From Eublepharis macularius (Eukaryota; Chordata; Lepidosauria; Squamata; Eublepharidae), in the NCBI RefSeq assembly GCF_028583425.1, contig NC_072801.1:61953766-62017765 (forward strand): a DNA stretch of 64,000 bases. The letters run 5' to 3'. This document shows, in pieces, positions 1-11,790 of this stretch. Under the pieces are notes generated by a model. That model made no database searches and was not told the DNA's origin. It saw nothing but the letters and a program-made list of their open reading frames with translations. How positions within the stretch are numbered: the stretch's first letter is position 1; the number at the start of each line of letters is the position of its first letter. Made by a program: the position numbers and the translations under genes.

Positions 1-469
1 AACTCACGACAAATAGTGAAAAACAACCCATCCCAGTAAAACAGAGCAAAAAATAAATGATGGAGACAAAAGCCCATTCAGTGGCTATCTGATCAGTAAA
101 ACACAGAAAACTAATACTAGTCAGACGCCACTTAAGGCCTGAGGAACTAAATCAGATTTTCATTGATACTTAAAGATAGAAATGTTGGTAACTCAGTGAA
201 TATTTCTGGGTCTGGTGCTACCTCTGAAAAGGCAGCCTTCAGCAGCCATCTACCAGGCCTTCAAAGGTGAGAGCAGTCACAACAGGATCCCAACAGAAGA
301 GTTTTACATAGGCACAAGTTCACATAGGGCCATAATCCTAGGATTATGTGGAGAAAGAAGGCACTTACCTTGGAGCAGGTATTACAACTAGAACCAAGTA
401 CAACATGCCGTGTGCTTTAGGTGTGGCTATCAAAATACTTCCCTGCATATTTGTTCCAGGTGTTACAAG
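1..469. other. Upstream sequence, no gene seen
   Basis: AT-moderate unique-looking DNA with short open frames only. Nothing recognised. Confidence 0.5.
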
Positions 470-636
470 CAGGGCTTTTTTTTCAGGGGGAAAGCGGGGA
501 AATGGAGTTCCAGCACCTCTTGAAAATACTTGGCAATAGTGCTTGAAAATAATATGATTTCAAAGAATCCCGTGTGTTTCTTCCTCATTTCCCTCTTGAG
601 AATTCCGCCACCTCTTTTCCCAGAAAAAAAACCCTG
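470..636 (-). mobile_element. hAT MITE family 1, copy 1
   Basis: 167 bp with termini CAGGGCTTTTTTT and an inverted AAAAAAAACCCTG end, flanked by the perfect 8-bp duplication GTTACAAG (462-469 and 637-644). 8-bp duplications and CAG-type ends are typical of hAT elements. The interior is AT-rich and differs from the GC-rich core of the longer copies. Confidence 0.88.
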
Positions 637-688
637 GTTACAAGTGTGATGTTCCATGTAGATTGGAGAGTGCACTTGAAGCACATCA

Positions 689-904
689 TAGATCCAGAGG
701 AGTTAGCCATGTTAGTCTGTAGTCACAAAACAGTAAAGAGTCCTGTAGCACCTTTAAGACTAACCAACTTTACTGTAGCATAAGCTTTTGAGAATCACAG
801 TTCTCTTCGTCAGATGCATCTGATGAACACTACTGTGTTTCTCGAAAGCTTATGCTACAATAAAGTTGGTTAGTCTTAAAGGTGCTACTGAACTCTTTAC
901 TATT
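689..904. repeat. Long palindromic repeat, copy 1
   Basis: Arms around a centre near GATGCATC (about 813-820) pair over most of the element: GACTAACCAACTTTA on the left, TAAAGTTGGTTAGTC on the right. Flanked by a 13-bp direct repeat TTGAAGCACATCA (676-688 and 905-917). Other copies: 7630-8090, 11199-11700, 31730-31945, 35537-35745. Confidence 0.75.
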
Positions 905-917
905 TTGAAGCACATCA

Positions 918-2693
918 GGAATACATGCATATTCTGGATTCGATCCAGCCAGCTTTTTCACTCAATCTCACCCAATCCTCCTCCTCCTTGCCCCACATGG
1001 ACTTTGTCCACCCAAGGTTCCCTCATCGCCAGCACAGACTACTTTTCATCAATAGAAATGTTGGTTGGATCCATCCCTTTGTGTGGGATTTTTCTTGGTG
1101 CACCATGTGTCAGAGAGATATAATATGCAGCCGTGAATGCTTTGCAGAAATAGAATTAGGATCTTGGCAAGTGGACATACACATGGCTGCCTGCATCTAT
1201 GCCCTTTTTCTGTGCAAAGTGGAAGGGGCAGAGTTTTCACACCTTCTCATCACAAGATCACCCTCTTGTATTCCACATCAATTAATTTAGAACAGCTTCT
1301 TATTTAGTCCTTGGTTCTTTTCTGCGATTATTAATGCAGATTAGCCTGCCCGTCCCACATCTGAACAGGTGTCGAAGCGGCAGAGGGAAAACTTCCATTC
1401 GAATCCTTTTTTTAACCACGGCAATTAGGCATGCAAAAAGTGTCGTTAAAATGAGATGAGAGACGCACAGTATGTGTCAAGTGATCCGAGACCGTGCATT
1501 GGGTGCATGAAGAAGCGTGTTAGTGCAACGACACGTGCGGTGTAAAATACATCACGTTTGTCTGCGCGTTAGTAGAAAGTGTGGCTGTAATTGTGCTTGT
1601 CATCTGGTTAGCCGCGAAGTGATGTGTTTAAGCAGGAGCATAAATGTGAGCAGGGTTGCCTGACAAGTTGTGCATTCGGAGGCGTGAGGCTCTCTCGTTT
1701 AGAAGAGCACTTCCAAACTGTGAATCAGCTTTAGCTGACCCCAGCTTGTTTTAAGGCTTTGTTTTCTGTTTTGGCTTTTATGGTAATTATTTACTGCTTT
1801 GCTCTGCCGTACATCCCTGCAAGAGATGTGATCGTAAGTGGCCCAGAGCTGTTACGTTGAGACAAGCTATAAATTGAATAAGGAATAATGATAATCTGTG
1901 AGAGCCAATCCTCGGCTTGCTGCCGGACGCTCTTTGGGCATATGGATGGATGCAAAGAGCTTTGTGGATGCTCTGGGAGGGGGTATGCTTGTGTGTCTAG
2001 TAAGTGTCAGCATAAAGGAAAGTAGCCATTGCTTATCCTGTTTATAGTGCATGGAGTGTGCAGGGTGGCTGATAGCTTCTTTTGTTCCTACGACAGCCCT
2101 ACGAGTAAGCCATTCTTCAGAACTGACCTCCGCTTCCCTGAGCTCCTCATCAACCTCCTGTTCCTTGTGCCTCCTTCCAAAGTACGCTGCATGTCTTGTT
2201 TCAGAGAGAGAGAGAGCCCACCCCTACTCAGCGTTGACTCCCTCCTAACCTCAGCCCTTTGGGTTCCAGTGCTAGAAGAGAGAAAGAGGAGGCACCCCCC
2301 CACGTGCAAATGCCCTGTGCCCAAACACGCAAGATATTCTAAACTTAAGGAGCCAGTACAGCCTTAAGGTTAAAATAGGGGGCTATTCCACAAGGTGGCA
2401 CATTCCCATGGAAGCCCCACAGTTGCTGTGACTGCCAATGCACTGCAGCAGCAACAGGATTTCCTGATGATGGGACTCCCTTTCCCAGGGTCCGTGGTAA
2501 GCGCCCACCACCACTAGGAGAGTTTGTCAAAGATTTTTTAACCAGAAAAGCCCCCTGGTGGCATGTGAGGGGGGAAATGGGGGAATGGCCACCATGGGGA
2601 CTGGGTCGGGCAATTGGCTCCTATGTGGGTGGGACAGGAAAATCTGGACTTCCCCATCTACACTTTGACCATTTCCACACACTGTTAAAGGGA
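918..2693. other. Upstream intergenic or 5' intron, no gene seen
   Basis: Mostly unique sequence. 1320-1780 has no visible repeat signature and is a possible conserved non-coding stretch. Open frames of up to 121 aa look random. Confidence 0.4.
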
Positions 2694-2873
2694 TGGCCCA
2701 CTCACCGAACACTGGCAGCTTTCCCCCTTGACTCCAGACATCTTCGTTTTCAAAATGGTTGCGGGCTGTTTGGCTTCCATTTTTTTGGTGCCTGCCAAAC
2801 AGCCTGCAACCGTTTTGAAAACGAAGACGTCTGAAGTCAAGGGGGAAAGCTGCCAGCGTTCGGTGAGTGGGCC
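2694..2873. repeat. Fold-back (MITE-like) repeat, copy 1
   Basis: Two arms of about 78 bp pair: CCCACTCACCGAACACTGGC near 2697 with GCCAGCGTTCGGTGAGTGGG near 2852, around a spacer near 2778-2794. A diverged relative lies at 43322-43545. The outer left part shares TTAAAGGGAYRGCCCACTCA with that copy. Confidence 0.7.
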
Positions 2874-5489
2874 AGATCTTTAATGATGTATGGAAAGGGC
2901 CTTTGTTGGTTTTGCATTAATCTTCCCCCAAACTTTGCAGCTAAGCAGGTTTGGAAAAGATGAGAGAAAAGAAGGGAAATCTCAGGCGATGCACAAATGC
3001 AGCACAACACTGGGGGGAAGTGGAAGGAAACCCACTTCCCGACAGCATTGGGATAGCCCATGTGGATAACCCATGTAGAAAAGCCTGAAAGAATGAGAAA
3101 GTCATGTGTTGCTCTAGGCCTGCAGCATGAGGCATGGGGGACTTGCTCATCACAGATAATTAAGATAGTGGATAACTACAAGTCTGCTAGTCCGATAGAT
3201 CCATTTTACAGATGGGGAAAGTGTAGATAAAAGTGATTTGCCCAGTGAGTCCTTCTCTGAGCCAGAACAAGCATAGGTCTCCTAGGTCCAACAATTTATC
3301 CAGTGGACTACATTGGCTGGATGTATAACGGCTGTTCACGTTTGCTTCTGTGGGTATGCATTTGCAGCGTATCATTTGGTTGACAGTGGTTACTTCCACA
3401 TGGACGTTTTGCTCCATTTTTTCCTCCATCCAAAATGGTGGGCTTTTAGGGTGGGAGCATCCACACAACAGTGTGCCTAATAGTCCACTTTCCAGGTTTC
3501 CCCCTGCTTTGCTGTGCTTTCCCCCAAACCTGATCTGCTATGATCTTTTTGGAAAGATTGCAACATGCTGCCCACATGGGCGACATTTTCCTAGTCTCAG
3601 ACCCTGTGATTGTCATTCTTACCTGTGCCATTGGGCTTTTTTTTTTAAAAAAAATCAGCAATTGCTAGAATTGTGCAATAATGCTCTATTACAATCTATT
3701 ACCATCATCTGCTAATTCCTCTGAATTTCCAGCTTTCATTAAATAAAATTGTAGCCTTTTTTGTTTTGAGGGGACTTAAAAAAAAACAACTGGAAATTCT
3801 GAAGAACTAGAAAATCATGCGGTAATGTTATACTGATCTATGGCCACAGTATAGCACAATAGCAATTACTGATTTTTTTAAAGCCTCCAAAGCCCTACAG
3901 CAGCACATGAGGAGGGTAATAACAGCCACAGAGGTGTGAGGCAAGGAAGGAAAGCTTGGGAAATACTACAATGTGGACATTCCCTTGCAGCAGCGAGAGC
4001 CATGGGAAGCAGCCAGTACTGCTTTCTGTCAGGCTATTGACTGTATGAGTATCGCCCACACTGCCATGGGTCAATACATTAGCAAAGGAGGGCTTTGTGG
4101 ATAGCTGTTTGTGTACACATCTGCAATGTGTGACAGGATATTGGTGGAGAAGGGTGTGTAAATGTGCAAACTTGCATGTTTTACATTGCTGAGATGAGGG
4201 GATGTAAGTGTGGGTGCATGCATTTGTCTATTCATCTGCAGTGCATGCAGCACTTTATATGGTTGTGCATTTATGCATCTGCAGTGTGTGCTTCTCGGTG
4301 ACTTTCTCCTCTCTGTCACTTGGCATTGGCATTTGGCACTCCCCGCCCGTTCTGGATTCACCCCAATACCTGCTATCTTGGTTTCCTGGCTGGTATCACA
4401 GCTTCTCAGGTAGAGCAGAGCCTGAAAAGGGGGGGGGGATGGCATCAGGCAGCAATGTGAATGGCATTCAGTTGGCACAAACACCAACCAGGAATCATCT
4501 CTCCATTTCTGCCCAACTCAGCAGCTGCTCTGTGCCCTGTTCAGCCACCTTGCCCCAGGGATCCAATTGATCATCATATTCTGGCCAGGATTGTACTCTG
4601 GGAAAACGACATTGTGTTCCTCTGAGGATGGTGCACTGTGCGTAGGGACGGAAGAGGCCAGAGCTCTCATGCTGAGCTCGGTCTGGTAGCTGGATTATGG
4701 GCAACCTGCATCAGACTAGGAGTTTGACCAGTGGTGGCAGTCAGCAATGAGTGTCTCTTGTGCTTATCGCATCAGGCAAGCCCTTGTCCATGCACTGTTT
4801 TAAGTTGAAGAATGCAGTCCATGGGACAGGAAATAGGAGGTGGTGAACTGCAGGGAACATGTGGGGGAACTTTGAAAGGTTTGAGGGATTCAGTGTGGAG
4901 ATGGCAACTATAAAGACAGGCAAGGGCTAGCAGATAATGCGAAAGCCCCAGGGTAAAGAGAAGCCTGGAGAGGAGACCATGCAGGGACAGTAATCAGCAT
5001 GGCCAGTAACATGGAGCACGCCATGTGCAAGAATGAGACCAAGTTATGGAGATTTTTAAAGCAATTACCTAAGTAGTCATAATTATAAGGGCAGAACCAG
5101 AGGGATGCCCGAACTTGGCTGACTTTCACTGAGCCACGAAATGAGGAGGAGCTTAGATAGGTTTAAGAAGACATTTCTTGGTGGTTCTCCAAACAAGTCC
5201 CTTGCTGAAACCTGGGAAACAACACAGTGAGAGTCGTAAAGCCCTTGAGGCTTTGTCTGGTCTGGCAATTAATCTGGCATGGAACACCAAACCTCCCACC
5301 CACCCCCATTATCTTTTTGAGTTGCATTGCTGAGATATTTCAGACAGGAGAGGATGTTCCAGGACTGGGATAACCTGGAGATATGCTTTCTGTTCCCTGT
5401 TTCAGGTTTGCAGCCACAGCTTATAGGCTTGGGGAAAAATCAGCTGGCCTCTGCATTGGCCCCAACATGAAACAACAGAGCAGTTAGTT
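2874..5489. other. Upstream non-coding, nothing recognised
   Basis: No coding exon or clear repeat could be assigned. A G9 run and CA/TG-rich text occur near 4200-4440. Confidence 0.4.
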
Positions 5490-5705
5490 TGGGCTACCAG
5501 TTGTGGTGCTGTCAAGTCCTAGCTGACTTATTGAAAACTTCCCCCTGAAGTTTTCAAGGCAAGAGACTAACAGAGGTGGTTTGCCATTGCCTTACTTACA
5601 ACCTTGATCTTCTTTGGAGGTCTCCCATCCAACTCCTAACCAAGGCCAACTCTGCTTAGCTCCCAAGATCTGAGATCAGGCTTTCCTGGGCTGTATTTCT
5701 CTATA
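5490..5705 (-). repeat. 5S-rRNA-derived SINE
   Basis: The reverse strand starts with a 5S rRNA-like head: the + strand text GGTCTCCCATCCAACTCCTA, then AACTCTGCTTAGCTCCC and GATCTGAGATCAGGC, matches the complement of the 5S box A/C promoter region. It continues into the body with GTGGTTTGCCATTGCCT (5576-5592) and a tail GTCAAGTCCTAGCTGACTTA. Pol III 5S-derived SINEs are known in vertebrates. Confidence 0.82.
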
Positions 5706-7150
5706 TAAAAAGTGTCCTGACTGACTCATCAACACCCAGCCCAAACCCCTGGGGTTTGGGAAGAACATTCCTTTCATGATGTAAACACTAAGAAGGGATT
5801 TTAAGAAATTTACCCCCTAAGGGGGTAAAAGAGGTTAAAATGTGTTTTCCCAAAGGTATACAGCCTCCCCATGTGGCTGGCCAGCTGCTGCCTGCTTGCA
5901 TCCCCACCCACTGCCAGCTTGGCCACTCTTCCCTGATTGGGCCAGCCTTTCAAGGTCATTTGCATATGTGGGCTGATTGGAGCTCACAACATTCCATACG
6001 TCACCATCCCTTCCTCCCCAGACAGTTGGAACTCAGAGGTCATTTGTGTATGTGGCCTGATTGGTTGCATATGCCTCACATTCTAAACAGTCTGCAGTTG
6101 CTATTAGGAGTCATTGAAAGTGTCCTGAGGTAAAATGCACCTCCCAGTCTTCCCCCTAAAAGTCCACTAGGGTTGCCAACTCAAAAAAAAAACAACACCC
6201 ACAAACCAAAAACTTACATACCCATAAGTATTATAACTGGATTTAAAGTAGTTAAATACCGTAGCGAAGCACGATATCAAGCTAGTTCAAGTATATATCA
6301 GATAAGGTAGCCATTCTACTCAGTAACCTAGAAGTGAACTGAGTTCTTTTGCATTCAGACAGGCCTCAGATGCAGCCTTCCTTTTTAACCTCCCCAAATT
6401 TGAAATATTTGAGTTTGGCAAGAGTCTGATGCAAGTTTGCCCATTTGACTGCAGGGGAATATCAAATGGCACTGTTGTCCTCAGCAGTGCTCCAGCCTGT
6501 TGGTTTTTCCTCCTCTAGTGCCCAACGAATTTGCCAGGTGGCAACAGACCAGGAGCAAGAAACGTGTTCAACACTGCGGACTTCATTGAAATAATAGCAA
6601 AAGCCAGAGGGCCAGAGCTAATTTGCATATTAGAGTGGTGCAGAATTAACATACTTGGCATAGGATTTCCCTGAATGTGGCAGGTGGTGGCCGTATTATT
6701 ATAAATTATATTCCCCATGCACTTAGAATCTGCAAAAGGGTTTTACAGTCGATGTCATCTCTGCTATCCTTACTATAACTCTGAGAAATAGCATCACTGT
6801 ATGGGCACTTCTTTGGGTAGACAAAAAGTTGCTGTAATTCATTGCTCCCAACCACACACATGCACCAAGAAGTCACATGGCACTGTGGCCTGAGTTGACT
6901 ATCAGAAATTAGACAGCTTTTGAAAGTGCAAAAGAGGTCAGGTTGCCATCTTTGAATGTGCCAGTTAGGGGCAGGGCTAGCCATTTGCTTCATCAAGACA
7001 GAAGCTCACCAAGGAATGTATCTGGGCTAATTGTATTAATTATTAAATAGAAAATTAGAAAACACATTCTCTCCTTCACAAATATTTGGACAACGTCTGT
7101 CTACTATGAGTTATCTTCTTGTTATGGTTAGAGAGCTCCCAAAATCTATC
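5706..7150. other. Upstream non-coding
   Basis: 5840-6130 contains an irregular tandem (GTCATTTGYRTATGTGG-like motifs about 85 bp apart, near 5955 and 6040). The rest is unassigned. AGGGTTGCCAACTC at 6171 resembles the end of the GTTGCCAAC palindromic family. Confidence 0.4.
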
Positions 7151-7158
7151 TACATACT

Positions 7159-7413
7159 CAGGGCTTTTTTTCTGGGAAAAGAGGTGGTGGAACTCAGTGG
7201 GTTGCCCTTGGAGAAAATGATCACATGGCTGGTGGCCCCGCCCCCTGATCTCCAGACAGGGGAGTTGAGATTGCCCTCCGTGCTCCTGCAGCGGCGCGGA
7301 GGGCAATCTAAACACTCTGTCTGGAGATCAGGGGGCGGGGCCACCAGCCATGTGACCATTTTCAAGAAGTTCAGGAACTCCGTTCCACCACATTCCAGCT
7401 AAAAAAAGCCCTG
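7159..7413 (+). mobile_element. hAT MITE family 1, copy 2
   Basis: 255 bp, CAGGGCTTTTTTTCTGGGAA start, AAAAAAAGCCCTG end, perfect 8-bp duplication TACATACT (7151-7158, 7414-7421). The interior is a near-complete hairpin around GGCGCGGAGGGC, with arms containing CCGCCCCCTGATCTCCAGAC. Confidence 0.92.
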
Positions 7414-7629
7414 TACATACTACATTTTTATACATTTAGAGAGCTTTGGTCAGCTTACATAGCTCTCTGTTTTCCCATTTTACTCTCACAACAGCTGTTT
7501 GAGGTAGGTAGGAAATGTAAACAATCTACAAATTTTAAAAGTGTGCAAAGAAAGAGATATAGTTCAGAGTTATTTCTGTCTAAGCCCATCGACTCCAGTG
7601 CACTGTTTAGACTATCACCGGTAACCTTG

Positions 7630-8090
7630 CATCAGATTAAGAGAGCTGTGGTTCTCAAAAGCTTATGCTACAATAAAGTTGGTTAGTCGTTCAGTCATTT
7701 ATTATTACAGCAAAAGCCAGTAAAAACAAATCTGCGATAAAAAATAAATTACATCAGGGCATAACAATAAGATCAGAGCATTAGCAATGGAAGAACTGAT
7801 GAAATAAAAACAATGAAGATAAAAGAGAGTTAAGAAAAAATTGCAAAAGCAATTATACCACATTTTCAACTAAAAGGAGTCTGCGTTTCCTAATGGCTAA
7901 AGAACAAAATCTGGCCACAGCATAAGTCACTGAGCTCTGAGTGTCTTCTAAAAGGAAATTGCGCAAGATTTCTGGTCTAAAGTCGAGATAGGACTGCAAG
8001 GGGTTAAATTTAGAAAGTTGGTAAGTCTTAATGGTGCTACTGGACTCTTTACTATTTTGTGACTATAAACTAACACGGATAACTGACCAC
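7630..8090. repeat. Long palindromic repeat, copy 3, with inserted LINE tail
   Basis: The palindromic repeat (AGCTTATGCTACAATAAAG at 7660; GGTGCTACTGGACTCTTTAC at 8033) is split by about 330 bp (7691-8018) flanked by AAAGTTGGTTAGT and AAAGTTGGTAAGT. The insert reads on the - strand as a short LINE-like 3' end with a tail near GCTGTAATAATAAATGAC. The LINE family is not certain. Confidence 0.6.
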
Positions 8091-8975
8091 TAACCTTGTA
8101 GCTTCAGTCCCTGTGTACCCACTTCTTGACCTGATAATTGAAGCAACATGAAGAATAGCCCAGTGTGTAACTCATTATATGGAAAATATAACTCAAAGAG
8201 GTTTATTTCACTGTGAGTAAGGACTTGAGTTTCACTGTTAATGACAGCATGCCTACTTTCCCCTACCATTTAGAAAAAAATAATATACAGAGGTTGGTTT
8301 CCTTCCGGTCAGTTCCCTGCCTGTAAAGCGGGTGGTGTTAATTATTTACCTCAAATGATCATTTGGAGAAAGAATAAGGTGCAAAGGTTTAAAATTAAAC
8401 CATAATATTTCATTGATACTCAGTATGAAAAGAAACTTGAGACAGACCTTGTGGGGGTGGAAATTCTAATTCAATTCACCAGGCTGCGCTTGGATTAGAC
8501 TTACTGTTGGGGCATGTTTGTGTCTCATTTTGCCCTGTGTAAAAGATGAACCGAATCCGCAGCAGCCTGAAGGTTACTGACATCTGAAAACGTTTTAGAG
8601 ACAAGCTTTGAAAGGGAAAGACTTTGATGTAAGTGGTCAAATGAGCAGGGTGGGTGCTAATTAAAATTAGCATAGACAAACAAGGCTGTCTGTAATGCTT
8701 TGCCCTGAGATAAGGGCTCCTCTCTTTAGGAAGAGTCCTATGAAAGTGTATTGGAAGTCTTAATTATATCAGTAGAGAGTTTAAAAAAGAACTCAGACTT
8801 AGGAGTCAGTGCTCTGGAACAGTAAGGGCCAAAAGAATTGCATATGAAGAGGCAAACAGGGAGTTCCCAATTTCATGTTTGCTCCATAAAGTAAATGAAC
8901 AGTGATGCTTCATTTTCCTGACCTTGACCCTGCAAATGCCACCCAGCTTACTTTTAAACTGGTCATCCCCAGATG
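8091..8975. other. Non-coding; possible conserved element 8460-8760
   Basis: No repeat or exon assigned. The stretch 8480-8710 is rich in homeodomain-type cores (GCTAATTAAAATTAGC near 8657-8672) and looks unlike the surrounding repeats. Confidence 0.3.
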
Positions 8976-9200
8976 AAGTCGCCAACCTCCAAGTGTTGCC
9001 TGGAGATCTCTGGGAATTACAGCTGATCTCCAGGCTGTAGAGATCAGTTCCCCCGGAGTAAATGGCTGCTTTAGTGGGTGGACTCTGTGGCATGATACCC
9101 TGCTAAGGTCCTTCTCTTCTCCAAACCACCCTCTTTCCAGCCTGTACCCTCAAAATCTGCAGGAATTTCCCAACCTGGAGCTGGCACCCCTATCCTCAGA
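8976..9200. repeat. GTTGCCAAC palindromic MITE-like repeat, copy 1
   Basis: Begins GTCGCCAACCTCCAAG and ends GAGCTGGCACCCCTA, with the family interior GGAGATCTCTGGGAATTA and GGAATTTCCCAACCTGGAG. Relatives at 11061-11790, 26216-26432 and 32470-32655. Confidence 0.65.
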
Positions 9201-9446
9201 TGACTTCTGAGGCTGGAAGTGAGAGCTGAAGGGAACAAAACTCAGGATCCAGGTAGTGATATGGTTTACAGACCTGAACTGCCAAGCTACACAAAGAGCA
9301 TAACCACATGATACGGCACGTGGTAGACTGTTCCACTTCTGACTGCTGGGCAGGGTTGTATGTTTATATGCTCCCTTGGCCCTACACATAGAAAACCAGC
9401 ATTCCTGACAAGTTTACTAGCAATATGCTATAAGGTTATTGTGCAC

Positions 9447-9794
9447 CAGGAGCCCCTACCTTTTTGAGCACTTTTTGAATTCCGACACAAAATTGTGGGT
9501 ACAGCCACAAAATGGCTCCTACAAAATAGCTACCGCAGGAGGTGAATCACAAAATGGCTGCTGCAGCGTACCTTCAGTCATACAGTGAAGGTCCTTGTGC
9601 TGAGGTGGCAGCTGCTGCCAAAGTAATGTTTTTGAAAATCTGCATGGCCAATCTAGTCCCTAATGGCCAATCCAAAATCTTGCTGGGCAAAAGGCCCGCC
9701 TGTCTCCATGTACCTTCTAAAAACACTTGGCAAGCACCAGTAAAGGTGTTGACGAGTTCTATGGTATCCACGGGCACCACGTTGGGGACCCCTG
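9447..9794. mobile_element. hAT-type element family 2 (CAGGGGTCCCC ends), copy 1
   Basis: Left end CAGGAGCCCCTACCTTTTT, right end CACGTTGGGGACCCCTG. Flanks TTGTGCAC / TTGTACAT match at 6 of 8 positions. The end sequence is typical of Charlie-like hAT elements. Shares CCTTCTAAAAACACTTGG-type interior with the copy at 54605-55011. No transposase frame. Confidence 0.75.
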
Positions 9795-9802
9795 TTGTAC
9801 AT

Positions 9803-11060
9803 AGTAGCTAGCATTCCTTGGGGTTTGAGTGGTACTCACCAGTAAGAATGGCACCAATACAGTGTCCTTATTACTGATCACATGGTTAAGGTCTGCTTTA
9901 TTCATTCTTATTTATTGACTTGATTTTTATGTAGCTTTTCAGTCTGGGCCCGACCCACATGGCAGCCAAAAAGGCAGCTTAGTAGGGAGTTTACTTGATT
10001 CTGACTGACAAGTGGATCTCATGAGTCTCTGTCTGTGGCCAGTGGATTGGGTTGCTTCCTTGAATCATTTGGAGAGCTCTGCATATTTCATCCAGTGATC
10101 TTGATCGTGTGGGATAATTTGTCAGGGAGAGGGAGAGAAATTAATGTGAACGGCTCCTAAGGAAATCCTTAAGGGGCAAATAGTGTGAAGTTGTGGAGTA
10201 GAGAAAGACCCAGTGACTAAGCAGTGCTGAATGCACAGTGGCGGAAGGAGAACACTATGGTGAGAACCCTCATAGCCTCCTGATGATACGATGGCAGGAT
10301 GGGTTCAGCTCACCACAAATAAGGCAGCTGCCTGTTACTTGGGAGTTTAGCCTGGCAAATCACTTAAGCAATGAACAGACAGGCAATGAGTGGCCAGTCC
10401 ACAAGCCATCAGGCAAAGCTGCTCTAATTGGGGAGGGGGGGAATCAGCTGGGATTTGCAGGATTCTGCCCAGAAGATGAAGAGAGGAGAAGGGTGAAGAG
10501 GGACTAATGGACTGGGGGGCGAAAGTGCATTGAGGATGTTGGGCAGAGCTGGTATGGATTAGTGTCCACTGTTATTACTTTGTTCATAATTTCTTGCTGA
10601 GGTTCAAGGCAGATTGCACTAAATCCATCTATGACCATGGAGCATAAATGAGGGGCAGTGGTAGCTCCTGTCATCAAGCTCCGCGTGGGACATCCAGATA
10701 AAGCAGTAGTGAATGTCCTGCTATTCTTCTGTTATGCTGGTGTTCTGGCAACTGGAAACTTTCCTCATTCTACTGTTTTGTTTACTGGATTCTTCTTCAT
10801 TTTCTGTTGAAAGCGTGCATCTAGGAAAGACTTTTTTGGCCAAATTATGCGCTCCGTCTTTCCCCATTTCATGGAACGAAGAGGGTGGAGTGTATTAACC
10901 AATTAATGGAAGAAAGAGACACGGGAGACCTGCCCTGAGTCCTGAGTATCTTTCAATCCAAATTAATGATTGCAGAGATTTGAAAGTTTGTCTGTGCCTA
11001 TTTCTTCCCTCACTGATCTTCACCATAGCCCAACCACCCTCTTCCACTTTACTTCCTAAG
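9803..11060. other. Non-coding, nothing recognised
   Basis: No repeat or exon assigned; short open frames only. Confidence 0.4.
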
Positions 11061-11198
11061 AGGGTTGCCTGCTCTGGTTTGGGAAATCCCTGGAGATTTG
11101 GGATGTAGTTTGGCGAAGGCGGGCTTTAAGGAGGAGAGGAACCCCAGTGGGCTTTAATGCCATGGAGTTCACCCTCCAAAGCAGCCATTTTCTCTAAG

Positions 11199-11700
11199 AG
11201 GAGTTAGTCTGTAGTAGCAAAATAATAAAGAGTCCCGTAGTACTTTTAAGACTAACCAACTTTACTGAGAGCCAGTTTGGTGTAGTGGTTAAGAGCGCGG
11301 GACTCTAATCTGGAAAACTGGGTTTGATTCCTCACTCTTCCACTTGAAGCCAGCTGGGTGATCTTGGGTCAGTCACAACTGAGCCCATCTGATGGGGAGG
11401 GCGGTCTAGAAATGTGATAAAATAATCATAATAAATAACTTCTAGCTCTCTCAGCCCCACCCACCTTAGAGGGTGTTTTGTTGTGGGAATAATAATGGCA
11501 TAGTTTGTAAACCACTCTTTTGATTGGGTGTGTTAAGTCATCCTGAAGGTATATAAATCGAATGTTGTTGTTGTCATTATAGCATAAGCTTTCGAGAACC
11601 ACAGTTCTCTTCATCAGATGCATCTGACGAAGAGAACTGTGGTTCTCGAAAGCTTATGCTACAGTAAAGTTGGTCTTAAAGGTGCTACTGGACTCTTTAC
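11199..11700. repeat. Long palindromic repeat, copy 2
   Basis: Flanked by a 13-bp direct repeat CATTTTCTCTAAG (left copy ending 11198, right copy 11701-11713). Its left arm ends near 11266, and its centre and right arm lie at 11577-11700 (TTCTCTTCATCAGATGCATC and its complement). The gap is filled by a SINE. Confidence 0.78.
11267..11576 (+). repeat. Sauria SINE (tRNA-derived), copy 1
   Basis: tRNA-like head with A box TGGTGTAGTGGTTAAGAGCG and B box GGGTTTGATTCC, then GGGTGATCTTGGGTCAGTCA, and a BovB-like tail CCTGAAGGTATATAAATCG with GTT repeats. A ~50-bp stretch ending GGGCGGTCTAGAAATGTGAT near 11420 suggests an internal duplication or a second SINE tail. Confidence 0.9.
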
Positions 11701-11790
11701 CATTTTCTCTAAGGAGACTGATCTCTGTCATCTGGAGATAAGTTGTAATTCCAGGAGATCTCCCAGCCCCACCTGGAGGTTGGCAACTGT

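Larger units (their letters stand above)
11061..11790. repeat. GTTGCCAAC MITE-like repeat, copy 2, split by nested insertions
   Basis: Left piece 11061-11198 and right piece 11714-11790 (ends GGTTGGCAACTGT) belong to one element. It is interrupted by the palindromic repeat, which is in turn interrupted by a Sauria SINE. Confidence 0.75.

Noticed and set aside
4071-4570. Opposing frames of 138 and 120 aa upstream
   Set aside because: Cys/His-rich text arises from TGTG/CACA-rich sequence; no family resemblance.
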